NCBI GenBank assembly: GCA_016291085.1
Contig: JAEEVW010000005.1
Location: 1-64,000, forward strand
Direction of reading: 5' to 3'
Source of the DNA: Prevotella sp.
Lineage (GTDB): Bacteria > Bacteroidota > Bacteroidia > Bacteroidales > Bacteroidaceae
DNA: 64,000 bases
Shown: piece after piece, positions 1 through 9,318 of the stretch
Layout of the letters: every line of letters starts with the position of its first letter
Numbering within the stretch: the stretch's first letter is position 1
The notes under the pieces: generated by a model
Seen by the model: only the letters and a program-made list of their open reading frames with translations
What the model was told of the DNA's origin: nothing
Database searches by the model: none
Made by a program: the position numbers and the translations under genes

Positions 1-111
1 CTTGTCCAAAATCTTTGCTGAACTACTTCGACCAATACCATAGATATAGGTCAATGCGATTTCGCCACGCTTCTCTTGGGGCAAATCTACTCCAACAATT
101 CTTATTGCCAT
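1..111 (-). CDS. rpsM: 30S ribosomal protein S13 (N-terminal part)
   Basis: The visible 37 residues begin [20 protein letters not shown] and continue into YIYGIGRSS, the conserved start of S13, which sits in the head of the small subunit. The rest of the gene lies beyond the left edge. It follows rpmJ, as in most Bacteroidales alpha operons. A separate promoter-like element lies between rpmJ and this gene, so the genes beyond the edge may be transcribed partly on their own. Confidence 0.95.
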   Translation of the reverse strand, partial: MAIRIVGVDLPQEKRGEIALTYIYGIGRSSSAKILDK

Positions 112-166
112 TTGTTAAAACTAAAAATAATGATATAAAAAATTCGAATTTCCGCTAAAAAGCATG

Positions 167-174
167 CAAAGGTA
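167..174 (-). promoter_or_regulatory. Candidate internal promoter upstream of rpsM (-7 box)
   Basis: On the minus strand this reads TACCTTTG, matching the Bacteroidales -7 element TAnnTTTG. No TTTG box stands at the usual 19-21 bp further upstream, so only half of the promoter is visible. The distance to the rpsM start would give a leader of about 50 nt. Confidence 0.5.
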
Positions 175-226
175 CGCAGAATTTCTGAGACTCCGCTACC
201 TTTTTATGCTTATTTAACATAAATCT

Positions 227-343
227 TTAACCCTGACGCATCTTGTACTTGGGGTTCTTCTTGTTGATTACGAACAGGCGACCCTTACGACGTACGATCT
301 TGCAGTCGGGGGTACGCTTCTTCAATGATGCTCTTGTCTTCAT
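227..343 (-). CDS. rpmJ: 50S ribosomal protein L36
   Basis: A 38-residue protein starting [20 protein letters not shown] and ending MRQG, the full length of L36. Only one cysteine (Cys14) remains of the usual zinc-ribbon set (Cys, Cys, Cys, His), so this is the zinc-free form. An AAGGAG Shine-Dalgarno-like stretch lies at 353-358, about nine bases before the ATG. It sits between infA and rpsM, the normal place at the spc/alpha junction. Confidence 0.93.
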   Translation of the reverse strand: MKTRASLKKRTPDCKIVRRKGRLFVINKKNPKYKMRQG

Positions 344-361
344 ATTGTTGTTCTCCTTATA

Positions 362-580
362 TTATTTGTATCTGAATACAATTCGTCCTTTTGTCAGGTC
401 GTACGGACTCATCTCTACCTTCACCTTGTCGCCGGGCAGAATCTTGATGTAGTGCATACGCATCTTACCAGAGATGTGCGCAATAATGGGCACACCATTT
501 TCCAACTCCACTCGGAACATTGCATTAGAGAGTGCCTCTACGATGGTTCCGTCTTGCTCTATCGCACCTTGCTTTGCCAT
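362..580 (-). CDS. infA: Translation initiation factor IF-1
   Basis: The 72-residue product ([20 protein letters not shown], then [20 protein letters not shown]) is a single OB-fold S1-like protein of exactly the family length. It binds the A site of the 30S subunit and helps IF-2 and IF-3 during initiation. It lies six bases after map and just before rpmJ, and is almost certainly translated from the same long ribosomal transcript. Confidence 0.96.
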   Translation of the reverse strand: MAKQGAIEQDGTIVEALSNAMFRVELENGVPIIAHISGKMRMHYIKILPGDKVKVEMSPYDLTKGRIVFRYK

Positions 581-586
581 ATAAAT

Positions 587-1387
587 TTAATATAGTTTAC
601 CTTCTATGTTCTCAACCTCTTCGAATGAGGATAAAATCTCTGCCTTGCCCTTGCGAACGACCACCGTATGCTCGAAATGAGCAGCGGGCTTGCCGTCTTG
701 CGTGCGGATGGTCCAACGGTCCTGGTCGAGCCAGATGTCGCGCTTGCCCATGGTAATCATCGGTTCGATGGCAATACACATGGAAGCTTTCAACATCACA
801 CCGTTTCCACGACGTCCGTAGTTAGGCACCTGGGGATCTTCATGCATCTCACGACCGATACCATGTCCAGTCAATTCACGGACGATACCATAGTGGTGAG
901 CTTCACAATGGTCCTGCACAGCACTGCTAATGTCACCGAGGTGACGACCTGCAACGGCGTTGTCGACACCCTTGTAAAGGGCCTCCTTCGTGGTGCGGAG
1001 CAACTCTTTGACCTCTTCGCTGACCTCGCCGACACAGAATGTGTAGCAGGAGTCACCGCAAAAGCCGTTCAGCAGCGTGCCACAGTCGATGGAGATGATA
1101 TCACCGTCTTTAAGCACTGTCTCGGCATTGGGGACGCCATGCACGACGACGTCGTTTACCGAGGTGCAGATGCTGGCGGGAAACGGCCCTCCATATGGAT
1201 TGGGGAAACCCTTGAATGTCGGGATAGCACCATGGTCGCGAATGAATTCGTCGGCCAACTGATCCAACTGGAGGGTCGTTATACCAGGCTTGATATGTTT
1301 TGCTAATTCGCCAAGAGTCTTACCAACAAGTTGGTTAGCCTGGCGCATCAGCTCGATTTCATCTTCAGTCTTCAGGAAGATCTTCAT
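587..1387 (-). CDS. map: Methionine aminopeptidase type I
   Basis: Removes the N-terminal methionine from new proteins in the cytoplasm. The 266-residue protein has the five expected metal ligands: two aspartates in SIDCGTLLNGFCGDS, the histidine in TGHGIGREMHEDP, and glutamates in CIAIEPMI and HFEHTVVV. The substrate-side histidine appears in VVHGVPN. There is no N-terminal zinc-finger extension, so it is the short bacterial class. It sits six bases downstream of secY, the usual Bacteroidales order secY-map-infA-rpmJ. Confidence 0.96.
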   Translation of the reverse strand: MKIFLKTEDEIELMRQANQLVGKTLGELAKHIKPGITTLQLDQLADEFIRDHGAIPTFKGFPNPYGGPFPASICTSVNDVVVHGVPNAETVLKDGDIISIDCGTLLNGFCGDSCYTFCVGEVSEEVKELLRTTKEALYKGVDNAVAGRHLGDISSAVQDHCEAHHYGIVRELTGHGIGREMHEDPQVPNYGRRGNGVMLKASMCIAIEPMITMGKRDIWLDQDRWTIRTQDGKPAAHFEHTVVVRKGKAEILSSFEEVENIEGKLY

Positions 1388-1393
1388 ACTGGC

Positions 1394-2734
1394 TTAGTAC
1401 GCACTCATTCCACGTCCATGGATGCGGCCTGAGTTGAGCAGACCGTCGTAGTGGCGCATGAGCAGATGGCTCTCGATCTGCTGCAGTGTGTCGAGAACGA
1501 CACCCACGAGAATCAGCAGTGAGGTACCACCGAAGAACTGAGAGAAGGCATCCTGCACATCGAGCAGTCCTGCGAGAGCGGGCATGATGGCAATGAAGGC
1601 AATGAACAGCGAACCAGGCAGGGTGATGCGAGACATCACCTCGTCGATAAAGTCTGCTGTCGGCTTACCGGGCTTGATGCCAGGGATAAAGCCGTTGTTG
1701 CGCTTCATGTCCTCAGCCATCTGCGTGGGATTGAGCGTGATGGCAGTGTAGAAGTAGGTGAATGCGATAATCAGGAATGCAAAGATGATGTTGTAGGTCC
1801 AGCTGTGATGATCGAGCATGGAACGAACAAACCAGTTGGCATTTTCAGGAGCAGCATACTGTACGAAAGCCAACGGAATGAACATCAATGCCTGAGCAAA
1901 GATGATAGGCATCACGTTAGCAGCGAACAACTTCAGGGGGATGTACTGACGTGCACCACCGACCTGCTGGCCACCGACAATGCGTTTTGCATACTGTACG
2001 GGCACCTTGCGAACACCCTGTACGAGAACGATTGCTGCACATACTACTGCATAGAGAATGATAATCTCGACGAGGAACATCACGAGACCACCACCGCTGA
2101 TGGCGGTGAAACGTGATGACACCTCCTGGATGAATGCCTGCGGGAGACGGGCAATAATACCAATCATAATGATCAGCGAGATACCATTTCCAATACCCTT
2201 ATCGGTAATGCGCTCACCCAGCCAGAGGATGAACATACTGCCGGCAGCCAGGATGATTGTTGCTGGGAATACGAATACTGACCAGCTAATACCTGATGCC
2301 AAAGCAGCACCGGCCTGCATCTTCAGATTGATGAGGTAACTCGGAGCCTGGAACAGCAGAATAGCCACTGTCAGGTAGCGAGTATAGGTCATAATCTTCT
2401 TGCGGCCGCTCTCACCCTCGCGCTGCATCTTCTGGAAGTAAGGCACAGCGACAGCGAGGAGCTGCATAACGATGGAAGCAGAGATGTAAGGCATGATTCC
2501 TAACGCAAAGATTGATGCGTTGGAGAATGCACCACCAGAGAACATATCCAGCAGTGACATCAGACCACCAGCGGTCTGTGACTGCAGCTTGTCCAGCAAA
2601 GCAGGATTGATGCCAGGCAGTACAACAAACGAACCGAAACGGTAGATGGCTACAAACAGCATCGTGATGAGGATGCGCTGACGCAGATCCTCAATCTTCC
2701 ATATGTTCTTCAGTGTCTCTATTAACTTCTTCAT
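1394..2734 (-). CDS. secY: Protein translocase subunit SecY
   Basis: The central channel protein of the Sec translocon in the inner membrane. The 446-residue sequence has about ten hydrophobic segments and the family blocks ITDKGIGNGISLIIM, VVLPGINPALLDKL (plug side) and NPTQMAEDMKRNNGFIPGI. Length is normal. It lies directly after rplO and before map. The ATG context AAGAAG is the only sensible start because the sequence begins MKKLIETLKNIWKIEDLRQR, the family N-terminus. Confidence 0.97.
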   Translation of the reverse strand: MKKLIETLKNIWKIEDLRQRILITMLFVAIYRFGSFVVLPGINPALLDKLQSQTAGGLMSLLDMFSGGAFSNASIFALGIMPYISASIVMQLLAVAVPYFQKMQREGESGRKKIMTYTRYLTVAILLFQAPSYLINLKMQAGAALASGISWSVFVFPATIILAAGSMFILWLGERITDKGIGNGISLIIMIGIIARLPQAFIQEVSSRFTAISGGGLVMFLVEIIILYAVVCAAIVLVQGVRKVPVQYAKRIVGGQQVGGARQYIPLKLFAANVMPIIFAQALMFIPLAFVQYAAPENANWFVRSMLDHHSWTYNIIFAFLIIAFTYFYTAITLNPTQMAEDMKRNNGFIPGIKPGKPTADFIDEVMSRITLPGSLFIAFIAIMPALAGLLDVQDAFSQFFGGTSLLILVGVVLDTLQQIESHLLMRHYDGLLNSGRIHGRGMSAY

Positions 2735-2742
2735 CTTGACTA

Positions 2743-3189
2743 TTAGATAATTGTTGCGTTACCACCAACTGCCTTGATAGCTTCCTCGGCAGTCTTTGAG
2801 AATGCGTTGGCCTCTACGTCAACCTTAGCCTTCAGCTCACCGTTACCAAGGATCTTAACGAGCTCCTTGCCATTGGTCAGACCTGCAGCCACCAGCTCGG
2901 CAATACCGATCTTGGTGTAGCCTTTCTCCTCTGCCAGTTTCTGCAGAGTAGAGAGGTTCACTGCAAAGTACTCCTTGTGGTTGATGTTCTTGAAGCCGAA
3001 CTTCGGCAGACGACGCTGCAGAGGCATCTGACCACCTTCGAAACCAACCTTTTTCTTGTAACCAGAACGAGCCTTGGCACCCTTATGACCACGGGTAGAA
3101 GTGCCACCGAGACCTGAGCCAGGTCCGCGACCGATTCTACGACGTGAATGGGTTGAACCCTCAGCCGGTTTTAAAGTATGTAGTTTCAT
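2743..3189 (-). CDS. rplO: 50S ribosomal protein L15
   Basis: A 148-residue protein beginning MKLHTLKPAEGSTHSRRRIG, with the glycine- and arginine-rich GRGPGSGLGGTSTRGHKGAK segment typical of L15, a large-subunit assembly protein. The C-terminal part is the globular domain. It lies between rpmD and secY as in other spc operons. Nothing unusual. Confidence 0.97.
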   Translation of the reverse strand: MKLHTLKPAEGSTHSRRRIGRGPGSGLGGTSTRGHKGAKARSGYKKKVGFEGGQMPLQRRLPKFGFKNINHKEYFAVNLSTLQKLAEEKGYTKIGIAELVAAGLTNGKELVKILGNGELKAKVDVEANAFSKTAEEAIKAVGGNATII

Positions 3190-3221
3190 AATCGTAATAC
3201 GTTTTAATTGTTGTGATGAAA

Positions 3222-3398
3222 TTAATCGATAACAGTCACCAGATGGTGAACCTTACGGATCATACCGCGGATGACAGGAGTATCTTCCTTCTCTACGACC
3301 TGGGAAATCTTGTGAAGACCGAGTGCCTCAAGAGTGCGCTTCTGGTCAACGGGATAACCGATCTTGCTCTTAATCTGCTTAATCTTAATTGTTGCCAT
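3222..3398 (-). CDS. rpmD: 50S ribosomal protein L30
   Basis: A short gene encoding 58 residues: [20 protein letters not shown], then [10 protein letters not shown] and ending HHLVTVID. This matches the full short bacterial L30. An AAGGAG sequence at 3407-3412 lies eight bases before the ATG, a clear Shine-Dalgarno site that supports the start. It sits between rpsE and rplO, the normal position. Confidence 0.95.
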   Translation of the reverse strand: MATIKIKQIKSKIGYPVDQKRTLEALGLHKISQVVEKEDTPVIRGMIRKVHHLVTVID

Positions 3399-3413
3399 AG
3401 TTCTTTCTCCTTA

Positions 3414-3926
3414 TTATCCTCTAAATACTTTTTCCATACTGATACCACGTGTACCTGCAACAGTGTAGGCATCACGCATCTGACTCAGCGCCTCGATAGT
3501 TGCCTTTACCAGGTTGTGGGGGTTAGAAGAGCCCTTCGACTTAGCGAGGACGTCCTTCACACCAACACTCTCCAGTACGGCACGCATAGCACCACCTGCT
3601 ACCAGACCGGTACCGGCTGCAGCGGGACGGAGGAATACGTGAGCACCACCAAAACGAGCTTCCATCTCATGAGGGATAGTACCCTTGAGCACGGGAACTT
3701 TCACCAGATTCTTCTTGGCTGCCTCTGTACCCTTGGCGATGGCTGCGGTAACTTCACCAGCCTTGCCAAGACCCCAGCCAATGATACCGTTGCCGTCGCC
3801 GACAACAACAATGGCTGCGAATGTAAAGGTGCGACCACCCTTCGTTACCTTGGTAACACGGTTGATGGCAACCAGTCTGTCTTTCAACTCTACGTCGCTA
3901 TTTATCTTAACTTTGTTCATTGCCAT
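3414..3926 (-). CDS. rpsE: 30S ribosomal protein S5
   Basis: The 170-residue protein has the S5 double-stranded RNA-binding fold followed by the C-terminal domain: [37 protein letters not shown], and [16 protein letters not shown]5 lines the mRNA entry channel and affects decoding accuracy. It lies between rplR and rpmD. Length and motifs are ordinary. Confidence 0.97.
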   Translation of the reverse strand: MAMNKVKINSDVELKDRLVAINRVTKVTKGGRTFTFAAIVVVGDGNGIIGWGLGKAGEVTAAIAKGTEAAKKNLVKVPVLKGTIPHEMEARFGGAHVFLRPAAAGTGLVAGGAMRAVLESVGVKDVLAKSKGSSNPHNLVKATIEALSQMRDAYTVAGTRGISMEKVFRG

Positions 3927-3932
3927 AATCGT

Positions 3933-4277
3933 TTAAAATTTAAGTCCACCTTTACGTGCTGCATCAGCCAGGGACTTTACGCGGCCATGATACAGATAAC
4001 CGTTACGGTCGAAGACCACGGCGCTAACGCCAGCCTCCTGAGCCTTTGCGGCAATCAGCTCACCAACCTTCTCAGCCTGCTGGATCTTAGGCATAGCCTC
4101 CAGACCGATAGAAGATGCTGCAGCAAGAGTTTTACCTTCCAAATCGTTAATCACCTGAACGTAGATCTGCTTGTTCGAGCGGAACACGCTCATACGAGGA
4201 CGCTCGGCAGTACCGAAAACGTTCTTACGAATTCTATATTTAATCTTAATTCGTCTTTCTACTTTCTTTGTTGTCAT
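3933..4277 (-). CDS. rplR: 50S ribosomal protein L18
   Basis: A 5S rRNA-binding protein. The ATG giving [20 protein letters not shown] was chosen over an in-frame TTG nine bases upstream, because it restores the family N-terminus and normal length (114 residues). Typical blocks are [25 protein letters not shown] and the C-terminal [20 protein letters not shown]. The order rplF-rplR-rpsE is standard. Confidence 0.96.
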   Translation of the reverse strand: MTTKKVERRIKIKYRIRKNVFGTAERPRMSVFRSNKQIYVQVINDLEGKTLAAASSIGLEAMPKIQQAEKVGELIAAKAQEAGVSAVVFDRNGYLYHGRVKSLADAARKGGLKF

Positions 4278-4296
4278 AATCGTCAATCAATTAAAA

Positions 4297-4866
4297 TTAC
4301 TTAGCTGAGGCTGACTTACCCGACTTACGACGGATAACCTCGCCCTTGAACAAAATACCCTTACCCTTGTAAGGCTCCGGCATACGGAAAGAACGAATTT
4401 TTGCACAAATCAGTCCGAGCAATGCCTTGTCGCATGACTCCAGAATAATCTGGGGGTTCTGGTTACGCTCCATCTTGGTCTCAACCTTCACCTCCTTAGG
4501 AAGCTGGATGAAGATGGGGTGTGTATAACCCAGCGAGAACTCTATGATGTTTCCCTGGTTTGACACACGGTAACCAACACCGATCAGCTCCATTTCCTTC
4601 TTGTAACCCTCGCTGACACCAACAACCATGTTGTTGACCAGAGCGCGGTAGAGGCCATGGAAAGCCTGCTTCTGCTTGATATTTACGGGGCTATTCTCGT
4701 CAATCTCGAAAGTGATCTGACCGTCAGCGATGTTCATCTTGATGCTGGCGTCAACCTTCTGAGAGAGCTCGCCCTTCGGACCCTTTACTGTAACAACACC
4801 GTCCTGACCCTGAGCGACTGTAACGCCTGCAGGGATACTAATTGGCAATTTTCCTATTCTTGACAT
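4297..4866 (-). CDS. rplF: 50S ribosomal protein L6
   Basis: The 189-residue protein starts MSRIGKLPISIPAGV and has the L6 C-terminal signature MPEPYKGKGI. L6 contacts the sarcin-ricin loop region near the factor-binding site. A GGAGG motif at 4875-4879, eight bases before the ATG, fixes the start and excludes an in-frame TTG inside the same region. Shine-Dalgarno sites are uncommon in Bacteroidota, so this one stands out. Confidence 0.96.
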   Translation of the reverse strand: MSRIGKLPISIPAGVTVAQGQDGVVTVKGPKGELSQKVDASIKMNIADGQITFEIDENSPVNIKQKQAFHGLYRALVNNMVVGVSEGYKKEMELIGVGYRVSNQGNIIEFSLGYTHPIFIQLPKEVKVETKMERNQNPQIILESCDKALLGLICAKIRSFRMPEPYKGKGILFKGEVIRRKSGKSASAK

Positions 4867-4881
4867 ATTCAGGTCCTCCAA

Positions 4882-5277
4882 TTAATAAACGTAGCAAAGC
4901 ACCTCACCGCCGATCTTCAGCTGTGAAGCCTCTTTGTCTGTCATTACACCTTGGGATGTAGATAAGATGGCTATACCTAATCCGTTAATTACTCTCGGCA
5001 TGTTTTTGTAACCAGTGTACTTACGAAGACCTGGTGTAGACACGCGCTTCAGGCACTTGATGGCGTTAGCCTTGGTGGCAGGGTCATACTTCAAAGCCAC
5101 CTTGATAGTACCCTGAGGTCCATCCTCAACGAACTTGTAGTTCAGGATGTAACCCTTCTCGAAGAGGATCTTTGTGATTTCCTTCTTCAAGTTAGACGCA
5201 GGAACCTCAACCACGCGGTGGTTGGCCATAATGGCGTTTCTGAGTCTGGTCAGATAATCTGCTATTGGATCTGTCAT
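4882..5277 (-). CDS. rpsH: 30S ribosomal protein S8
   Basis: A primary 16S rRNA-binding protein of 131 residues. It begins MTDPIADYLTRLRNAIMANH and ends with the S8 signature STSQGVMTDKEA followed by GGEVLCYVY. A 75-base gap separates it from rpsN, and that gap holds a small dyad (TCGGG, five bases, CCCGA). Otherwise ordinary. Confidence 0.97.
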   Translation of the reverse strand: MTDPIADYLTRLRNAIMANHRVVEVPASNLKKEITKILFEKGYILNYKFVEDGPQGTIKVALKYDPATKANAIKCLKRVSTPGLRKYTGYKNMPRVINGLGIAILSTSQGVMTDKEASQLKIGGEVLCYVY

Positions 5278-5352
5278 AAAATAAATTGTTTAATTAATCG
5301 GGACTACCCCGACAATATTAAATAAATAGATTTCTCTCTCTTCTCGGAAGGA

Positions 5353-5655
5353 TTACCAGCTTGCCTTCTTGACGCCGGGAATCAGACCGCTTGATGCCAT
5401 CTCACGGAACTGAATACGGCTGAGACCGAACTGGCGCATATATCCCTTGGGACGACCCGTAATCTTGCAACGATTGTGCAGACGGATGGGGTTAGCGTTC
5501 TTGGGAATGCTCTGCAGCTTGCGAGCAGCCTCATAAGCCTCTGCAGGATCCTCGGACGTTGCGATAATCTTCTTCAAGGCTGCACGCTTATCAGCATAAC
5601 GGGCAACGAGCTTAGCACGCTTCACCTCACGAGCCTTCATTGATTCTTTTGCCAT
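5353..5655 (-). CDS. rpsN: 30S ribosomal protein S14
   Basis: The 100-residue product [20 protein letters not shown], with C-terminal [20 protein letters not shown], is the long zinc-independent S14 type with no CxxC pairs. It helps assemble the head of the small subunit. It lies between rplE and rpsH as expected. Confidence 0.96.
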   Translation of the reverse strand: MAKESMKAREVKRAKLVARYADKRAALKKIIATSEDPAEAYEAARKLQSIPKNANPIRLHNRCKITGRPKGYMRQFGLSRIQFREMASSGLIPGVKKASW

Positions 5656-5660
5656 ATCTC

Positions 5661-6218
5661 TTAATCTTTTTTAGCGTTCTTAAACGGCAGACCGAAAGCC
5701 TTCAGCAGTGCATAACCCTCCTCGTCAGTCTTAGCGCTGGTGACGAAGGTGATGTTCATACCCTGAATGCGGTCTACAGTGTCGATGTTAATCTCAGGGA
5801 AGATGATCTGCTCCTGAATACCGAGGGTGTAGTTTCCACGACCATCGAACTTGCTCTCGATACCCTTGAAGTCACGGATACGGGGCAGAGCCACGCGAAC
5901 CAGCTTCTCCAGGAACTCATACATGCGCTCACGACGCAGTGTCACCATCACGCCGATAGGCATCTTCTTACGGAGCTTGAAGTTAGCGATATCCTTCTTA
6001 GAATAAGTAGCCACAGCCTTCTGACCGCAGATTGTGGTAATCTCGTTGATTGCCACGTCGATGATTTTCTTGTCCTGTGTGGCATCACCCAGACCCTGGT
6101 TGATGACAATCTTCTTCAGGACGGGAACCTGCATCTTAGAGGTGTAGTTGAACTGCTTCTCCAATGCCGGAGCAATCTGCTCGACATAAACCTTCTTCAA
6201 TTGTGCTGTATTTGCCAT
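5661..6218 (-). CDS. rplE: 50S ribosomal protein L5
   Basis: A 5S rRNA-binding protein, 185 residues, with family blocks [35 protein letters not shown] and [20 protein letters not shown]. Its ATG shares one base with the rplX stop (TAATG), so the two are probably translationally coupled. A GGAGGAG stretch at 6227-6233, inside the end of rplX, lies eight bases before the ATG. Confidence 0.97.
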   Translation of the reverse strand: MANTAQLKKVYVEQIAPALEKQFNYTSKMQVPVLKKIVINQGLGDATQDKKIIDVAINEITTICGQKAVATYSKKDIANFKLRKKMPIGVMVTLRRERMYEFLEKLVRVALPRIRDFKGIESKFDGRGNYTLGIQEQIIFPEINIDTVDRIQGMNITFVTSAKTDEEGYALLKAFGLPFKNAKKD

Positions 6219-6535
6219 TACTTAATCTCCTCCCCTGACTTTTTAGCGATACGGATGACGTTCTTGCCCTCGTGCTTGATAGCCACACGGGTAGCCTTGC
6301 CGCTCTTCGGATCGATGAGACTTAAATTTGAGATATGTATCGGAGCCTCCTGCTTCACGATACCACCCTGCGGGTTCTTGGCACTCGGCTTCGTGCTCTT
6401 CGAGACGATGTTCACGCCCTCTACGATGGCGCGCTGCTTCTCGACCAGCACCTTGAGCACCTTACCAGTCTTGCCCTTGTCCTCACCGGCCAGGACCATG
6501 ACTGTATCGTTTTTTCTAATATGTAACTTAGCCAT
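6218..6535 (-). CDS. rplX: 50S ribosomal protein L24
   Basis: An early assembly protein with an N-terminal KOW motif: [20 protein letters not shown], followed by [20 protein letters not shown]. Length of 105 residues is normal. Its last codons contain the Shine-Dalgarno-like site of rplE and its stop overlaps the rplE start by one base. Confidence 0.97.
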   Translation of the reverse strand: MAKLHIRKNDTVMVLAGEDKGKTGKVLKVLVEKQRAIVEGVNIVSKSTKPSAKNPQGGIVKQEAPIHISNLSLIDPKSGKATRVAIKHEGKNVIRIAKKSGEEIK

Positions 6536-6557
6536 TACTTTTTATACTTTAATATTG

Positions 6558-6923
6558 TTAAAGAACCTCAGGTGCGAGTGAAACAACCTTCATGTTGACG
6601 GCGCGCAGCTCACGAGCCACGGGGCCGAAGATACGGCTGCCGCGAAGTTCACCGGCGTTGTTCAACAGTACACAGGCATTGTCGTCGAAACGGATGTAAG
6701 AACCGTCAGCGCGACGGATCTCCTTCTTCGTACGAACTACCAGAGCCTTCGATACTGCACCCTTTTTAACGTCACTTGTGGGGATTGCGTTCTTAATTGC
6801 AACAACAATCACATCACCTACGCTGGCGTAGCGGCGACGGGTACCACCCAGCACACGGATGCACAGAGCCTCGCGAGCACCGCTGTTATCAGCTACGGTA
6901 AGTCTTGTTTCTGTCTGAATCAT
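6558..6923 (-). CDS. rplN: 50S ribosomal protein L14
   Basis: A 121-residue protein starting [20 protein letters not shown], with the L14 signature around [13 protein letters not shown] and the C-terminal GPVARELR. L14 lies at the subunit interface. It follows rpsQ by two bases, as in the usual S10-spc order. Confidence 0.97.
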   Translation of the reverse strand: MIQTETRLTVADNSGAREALCIRVLGGTRRRYASVGDVIVVAIKNAIPTSDVKKGAVSKALVVRTKKEIRRADGSYIRFDDNACVLLNNAGELRGSRIFGPVARELRAVNMKVVSLAPEVL

Positions 6924-6925
6924 AA

Positions 6926-7192
6926 TTACTTAGCCTTTTCTACGATTTGTACTAAACGCCATCTCTTTGTCTTTGAGAGGGGGCGGGTCTCCATAATCAG
7001 AACGGTGTCACCAATCTGGCACTCATTCTTCTCATCGTGAGCATGGTACTTCTTTGTCTTCTGGACAAACTTACCATAAATCGGGTGCTTCTCCTTGAAC
7101 TTAGCTGCAATAACAATGGTTTTATCCATTTTGTTGCTGATAACGACACCCTGTCTTGTCTTTCTTAAATTTCTTGTTTCCATCTGGACCAT
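6926..7192 (-). CDS. rpsQ: 30S ribosomal protein S17
   Basis: An OB-fold 16S rRNA-binding protein with blocks [39 protein letters not shown] and [19 protein letters not shown]. Two in-frame ATGs exist three codons apart ([11 protein letters not shown]). The second (position 7183) matches the usual family start better. The first leaves only two bases after the rpmC stop. The difference is three residues. Confidence 0.95.
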   Translation of the reverse strand: MVQMETRNLRKTRQGVVISNKMDKTIVIAAKFKEKHPIYGKFVQKTKKYHAHDEKNECQIGDTVLIMETRPLSKTKRWRLVQIVEKAK

Positions 7193-7194
7193 TA

Positions 7195-7389
7195 TTATTT
7201 GTTAAGTTCTCTCTGACGGAGTTCTGTCTTCATACGTGCGATGTCACGACGTGCGGCCTTAATCAGCGATGGATTCTCCAGCGGAGTAACAGCGTGGTTC
7301 AACTTCATCTGGTTGTAGTTAGCAACCTCAGTCTCCAGCTTCTCGGCCAGTTCCTTGGTCTCCAGACCTTTAATTTCATTCATCTTCAT
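7195..7389 (-). CDS. rpmC: 50S ribosomal protein L29
   Basis: A small helical protein near the exit tunnel (64 residues): [18 protein letters not shown], ending [17 protein letters not shown], the L29 signature. A second ATG two codons in (MNEIKGL) is an equally plausible start. It lies between rplP and rpsQ, with only three bases to rplP. Confidence 0.95.
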   Translation of the reverse strand: MKMNEIKGLETKELAEKLETEVANYNQMKLNHAVTPLENPSLIKAARRDIARMKTELRQRELNK

Positions 7390-7392
7390 AGC

Positions 7393-7821
7393 TTAAGCGT
7401 TTTTATCGTAATCGCGTCTAACAATAAACTTAGTCTTCACGGGGAGCTTCTGAGCACCAAGGCGCAGAGCCTCCTTGGCGATCTCAAAAGGAACACCCTC
7501 TACCTCAAACAGGATACGTCCCGGGGTTACAGGTGCCACCCATCCTGCGGGGTCACCCTTACCCTTACCCATACGTACGTCAGCAGGCTTACGAGTAATG
7601 GGTTTGTCGGGGAAGATGCGAATCCAAACCTGACCTTCACGGTTCATGTAACGGTTGATGGCAACACGGGCTGCCTCAATCTGGCGGCTGTCAATCCACT
7701 TGGCGTCAAGCGTCTTGATGCCGAAGCTTCCGAAAGCCAGCTGCGTTCCGCGGTGGGCGTTGCCTTTGTTGCCACGTCCGTCCTGCGGCCTTCTATATCT
7801 TACTCTTTTGGGTTGTAACAT
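7393..7821 (-). CDS. rplP: 50S ribosomal protein L16
   Basis: A 142-residue protein starting [20 protein letters not shown], with the L16 signatures [19 protein letters not shown] and [20 protein letters not shown]16 helps position tRNA in the peptidyl transferase region. Normal length and location between rpsC and rpmC. Confidence 0.97.
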   Translation of the reverse strand: MLQPKRVRYRRPQDGRGNKGNAHRGTQLAFGSFGIKTLDAKWIDSRQIEAARVAINRYMNREGQVWIRIFPDKPITRKPADVRMGKGKGDPAGWVAPVTPGRILFEVEGVPFEIAKEALRLGAQKLPVKTKFIVRRDYDKNA

Positions 7822-7848
7822 GATAGCTTCTTACTTTACACTTGTTAA

Positions 7849-8574
7849 TTACTTCTTCTTGTTGCGGAAACGTCTGCCACCATTGTCACGACCACCGTTC
7901 GAGCGGGCTGCGCCCTTCTCCTGTGTGAAGTTAGGAGCCAAGTCAACCTTTCCATAAACCTCACCACGGCAGATCCAGACCTTCAGACCCAGCAGGCCAA
8001 CCTTTGTGAGAGCCTCTGCCTGGCAGTAATCAATGTCAGCACGGAAGGTGTGCAGCGGAGTGCGGCCTTCCTTAATCATTTCGCTACGTGCGATTTCAGC
8101 GCCGTTCAGACGACCCGAGATCTGCACCTTGATGCCTTCTGCTCCAGCGCGCATGGTGTTAGCCACAGCCATCTTGATAGCACGGCGGTAAGCAATCTTA
8201 CCCTCTATCTGGCGAGCGAGGTTGTTGGCTACGATGTTTGCATCGAGTTCAGGCTTCTTTACCTCGAAGATATTAATCTGTATCTCCTTGTCATAGAGTT
8301 TCTTCAGCTCTTCCTTGAGCTTGTCGACATCCTGACCACCCTTACCAATGACCAGACCCGGACGGGCTGTGCAGATGGTGATGGTAACCAGCTTCAGTGT
8401 ACGCTCGATGACAATCTTCGAGATACTGGCCTTAGCCAGACGCTCGTTCAGATACTTACGGATTTTCTGGTCCTCGACCAGGTTGTCGCCGAAGTTCTTG
8501 CCTCCGAACCAATTTGAATCCCAACCCTTGACGATGCCAAGACGGTTGCTAATAGGATTTACTTTCTGTCCCAT
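7849..8574 (-). CDS. rpsC: 30S ribosomal protein S3
   Basis: The 241-residue protein begins [20 protein letters not shown] and has a KH domain ([18 protein letters not shown]) and the S3 signature [18 protein letters not shown]3 forms the mRNA entry region. The C-terminal tail is arginine-, glycine- and asparagine-rich ([18 protein letters not shown]), as in many relatives. Confidence 0.97.
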   Translation of the reverse strand: MGQKVNPISNRLGIVKGWDSNWFGGKNFGDNLVEDQKIRKYLNERLAKASISKIVIERTLKLVTITICTARPGLVIGKGGQDVDKLKEELKKLYDKEIQINIFEVKKPELDANIVANNLARQIEGKIAYRRAIKMAVANTMRAGAEGIKVQISGRLNGAEIARSEMIKEGRTPLHTFRADIDYCQAEALTKVGLLGLKVWICRGEVYGKVDLAPNFTQEKGAARSNGGRDNGGRRFRNKKK

Positions 8575-8584
8575 ACCTTATTGC

Positions 8585-8983
8585 TTAATCATTAGTTTTA
8601 GCGTCGACAAACAGAGTGACGTGGTTGCTGCGCTTGCGGATGCGGTAGCCACGGCCCTGAGGTGCCGGTCTCATACGTTTCATTGTCACACCTTCGTCGA
8701 CGAAGACACGGCTTACATACAGTTCACCGTCTTCTGCCTTGCGGTCATTCTTGGCCTCCCAGTTGGCGATAGCCGAGCGGAGAAGCTTTTCTACATTCTC
8801 TGAGGCAGCCTTCTTCGAGAAGTGCAGCACACCAAGTGCGCGATTCACCTCCATACCGCGGATCATGTCAACGACATAACGCATCTTGCGGGGTGAAGAG
8901 GGACAGCCTTTCAGCTTTGCAAAGTACTGTGTCTTATTGGCTGCTTTTCTCTGTTCAGCCGCTAATCTTTTTCTTGCTCCCAT
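8585..8983 (-). CDS. rplV: 50S ribosomal protein L22
   Basis: The protein of 132 residues contains the beta-hairpin that reaches the exit tunnel wall ([20 protein letters not shown]) and the start [20 protein letters not shown]. Between rpsS and rpsC as expected. Confidence 0.96.
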   Translation of the reverse strand: MGARKRLAAEQRKAANKTQYFAKLKGCPSSPRKMRYVVDMIRGMEVNRALGVLHFSKKAASENVEKLLRSAIANWEAKNDRKAEDGELYVSRVFVDEGVTMKRMRPAPQGRGYRIRKRSNHVTLFVDAKTND

Positions 8984-9026
8984 TATTTTAATTTCTTAAT
9001 TTCTTGATTTTAAATTTCCCTGGAGC

Positions 9027-9293
9027 TTACTTCTTGTTACCAGCATGGCCACCGAAACGACGTGTGGGAGAGAACTCACCCAACTTGTGTCCAACCATGT
9101 TCTCGGTAATGTAAACAGGGATGAATTTGTTACCGTTATGAACTGCAACTGTATGTCCCACGAAATCGGGGGAAATCATTGAAGCTCTGGCCCATGTCTT
9201 TACGACATTCTTCTTACCGCTCTCATTCATAGCGAGAATCTTCTTCTCGAGCGATACGTTGATGTACGGGCCTTTTTTTAATGAACGACTCAT
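9027..9293 (-). CDS. rpsS: 30S ribosomal protein S19
   Basis: An 88-residue protein starting [20 protein letters not shown], with the signature [21 protein letters not shown]19 works with S13 in the head of the small subunit. Ordinary. Confidence 0.97.
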   Translation of the reverse strand: MSRSLKKGPYINVSLEKKILAMNESGKKNVVKTWARASMISPDFVGHTVAVHNGNKFIPVYITENMVGHKLGEFSPTRRFGGHAGNKK

Positions 9294-9318
9294 AATTTAC
9301 TCTTTCTTAACTTCGTGA

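Noticed and set aside
3213..4304. Long open frame on the plus strand (363 codons) antisense to rpmD, rpsE and rplR
   Set aside because: It lies exactly opposite strongly conserved ribosomal genes, has no promoter, and the composition of the codons follows from the real strand.
5640..6581. Plus-strand frame of 313 codons opposite rplE and rplX
   Set aside because: Shadow of real ribosomal genes; no family features.
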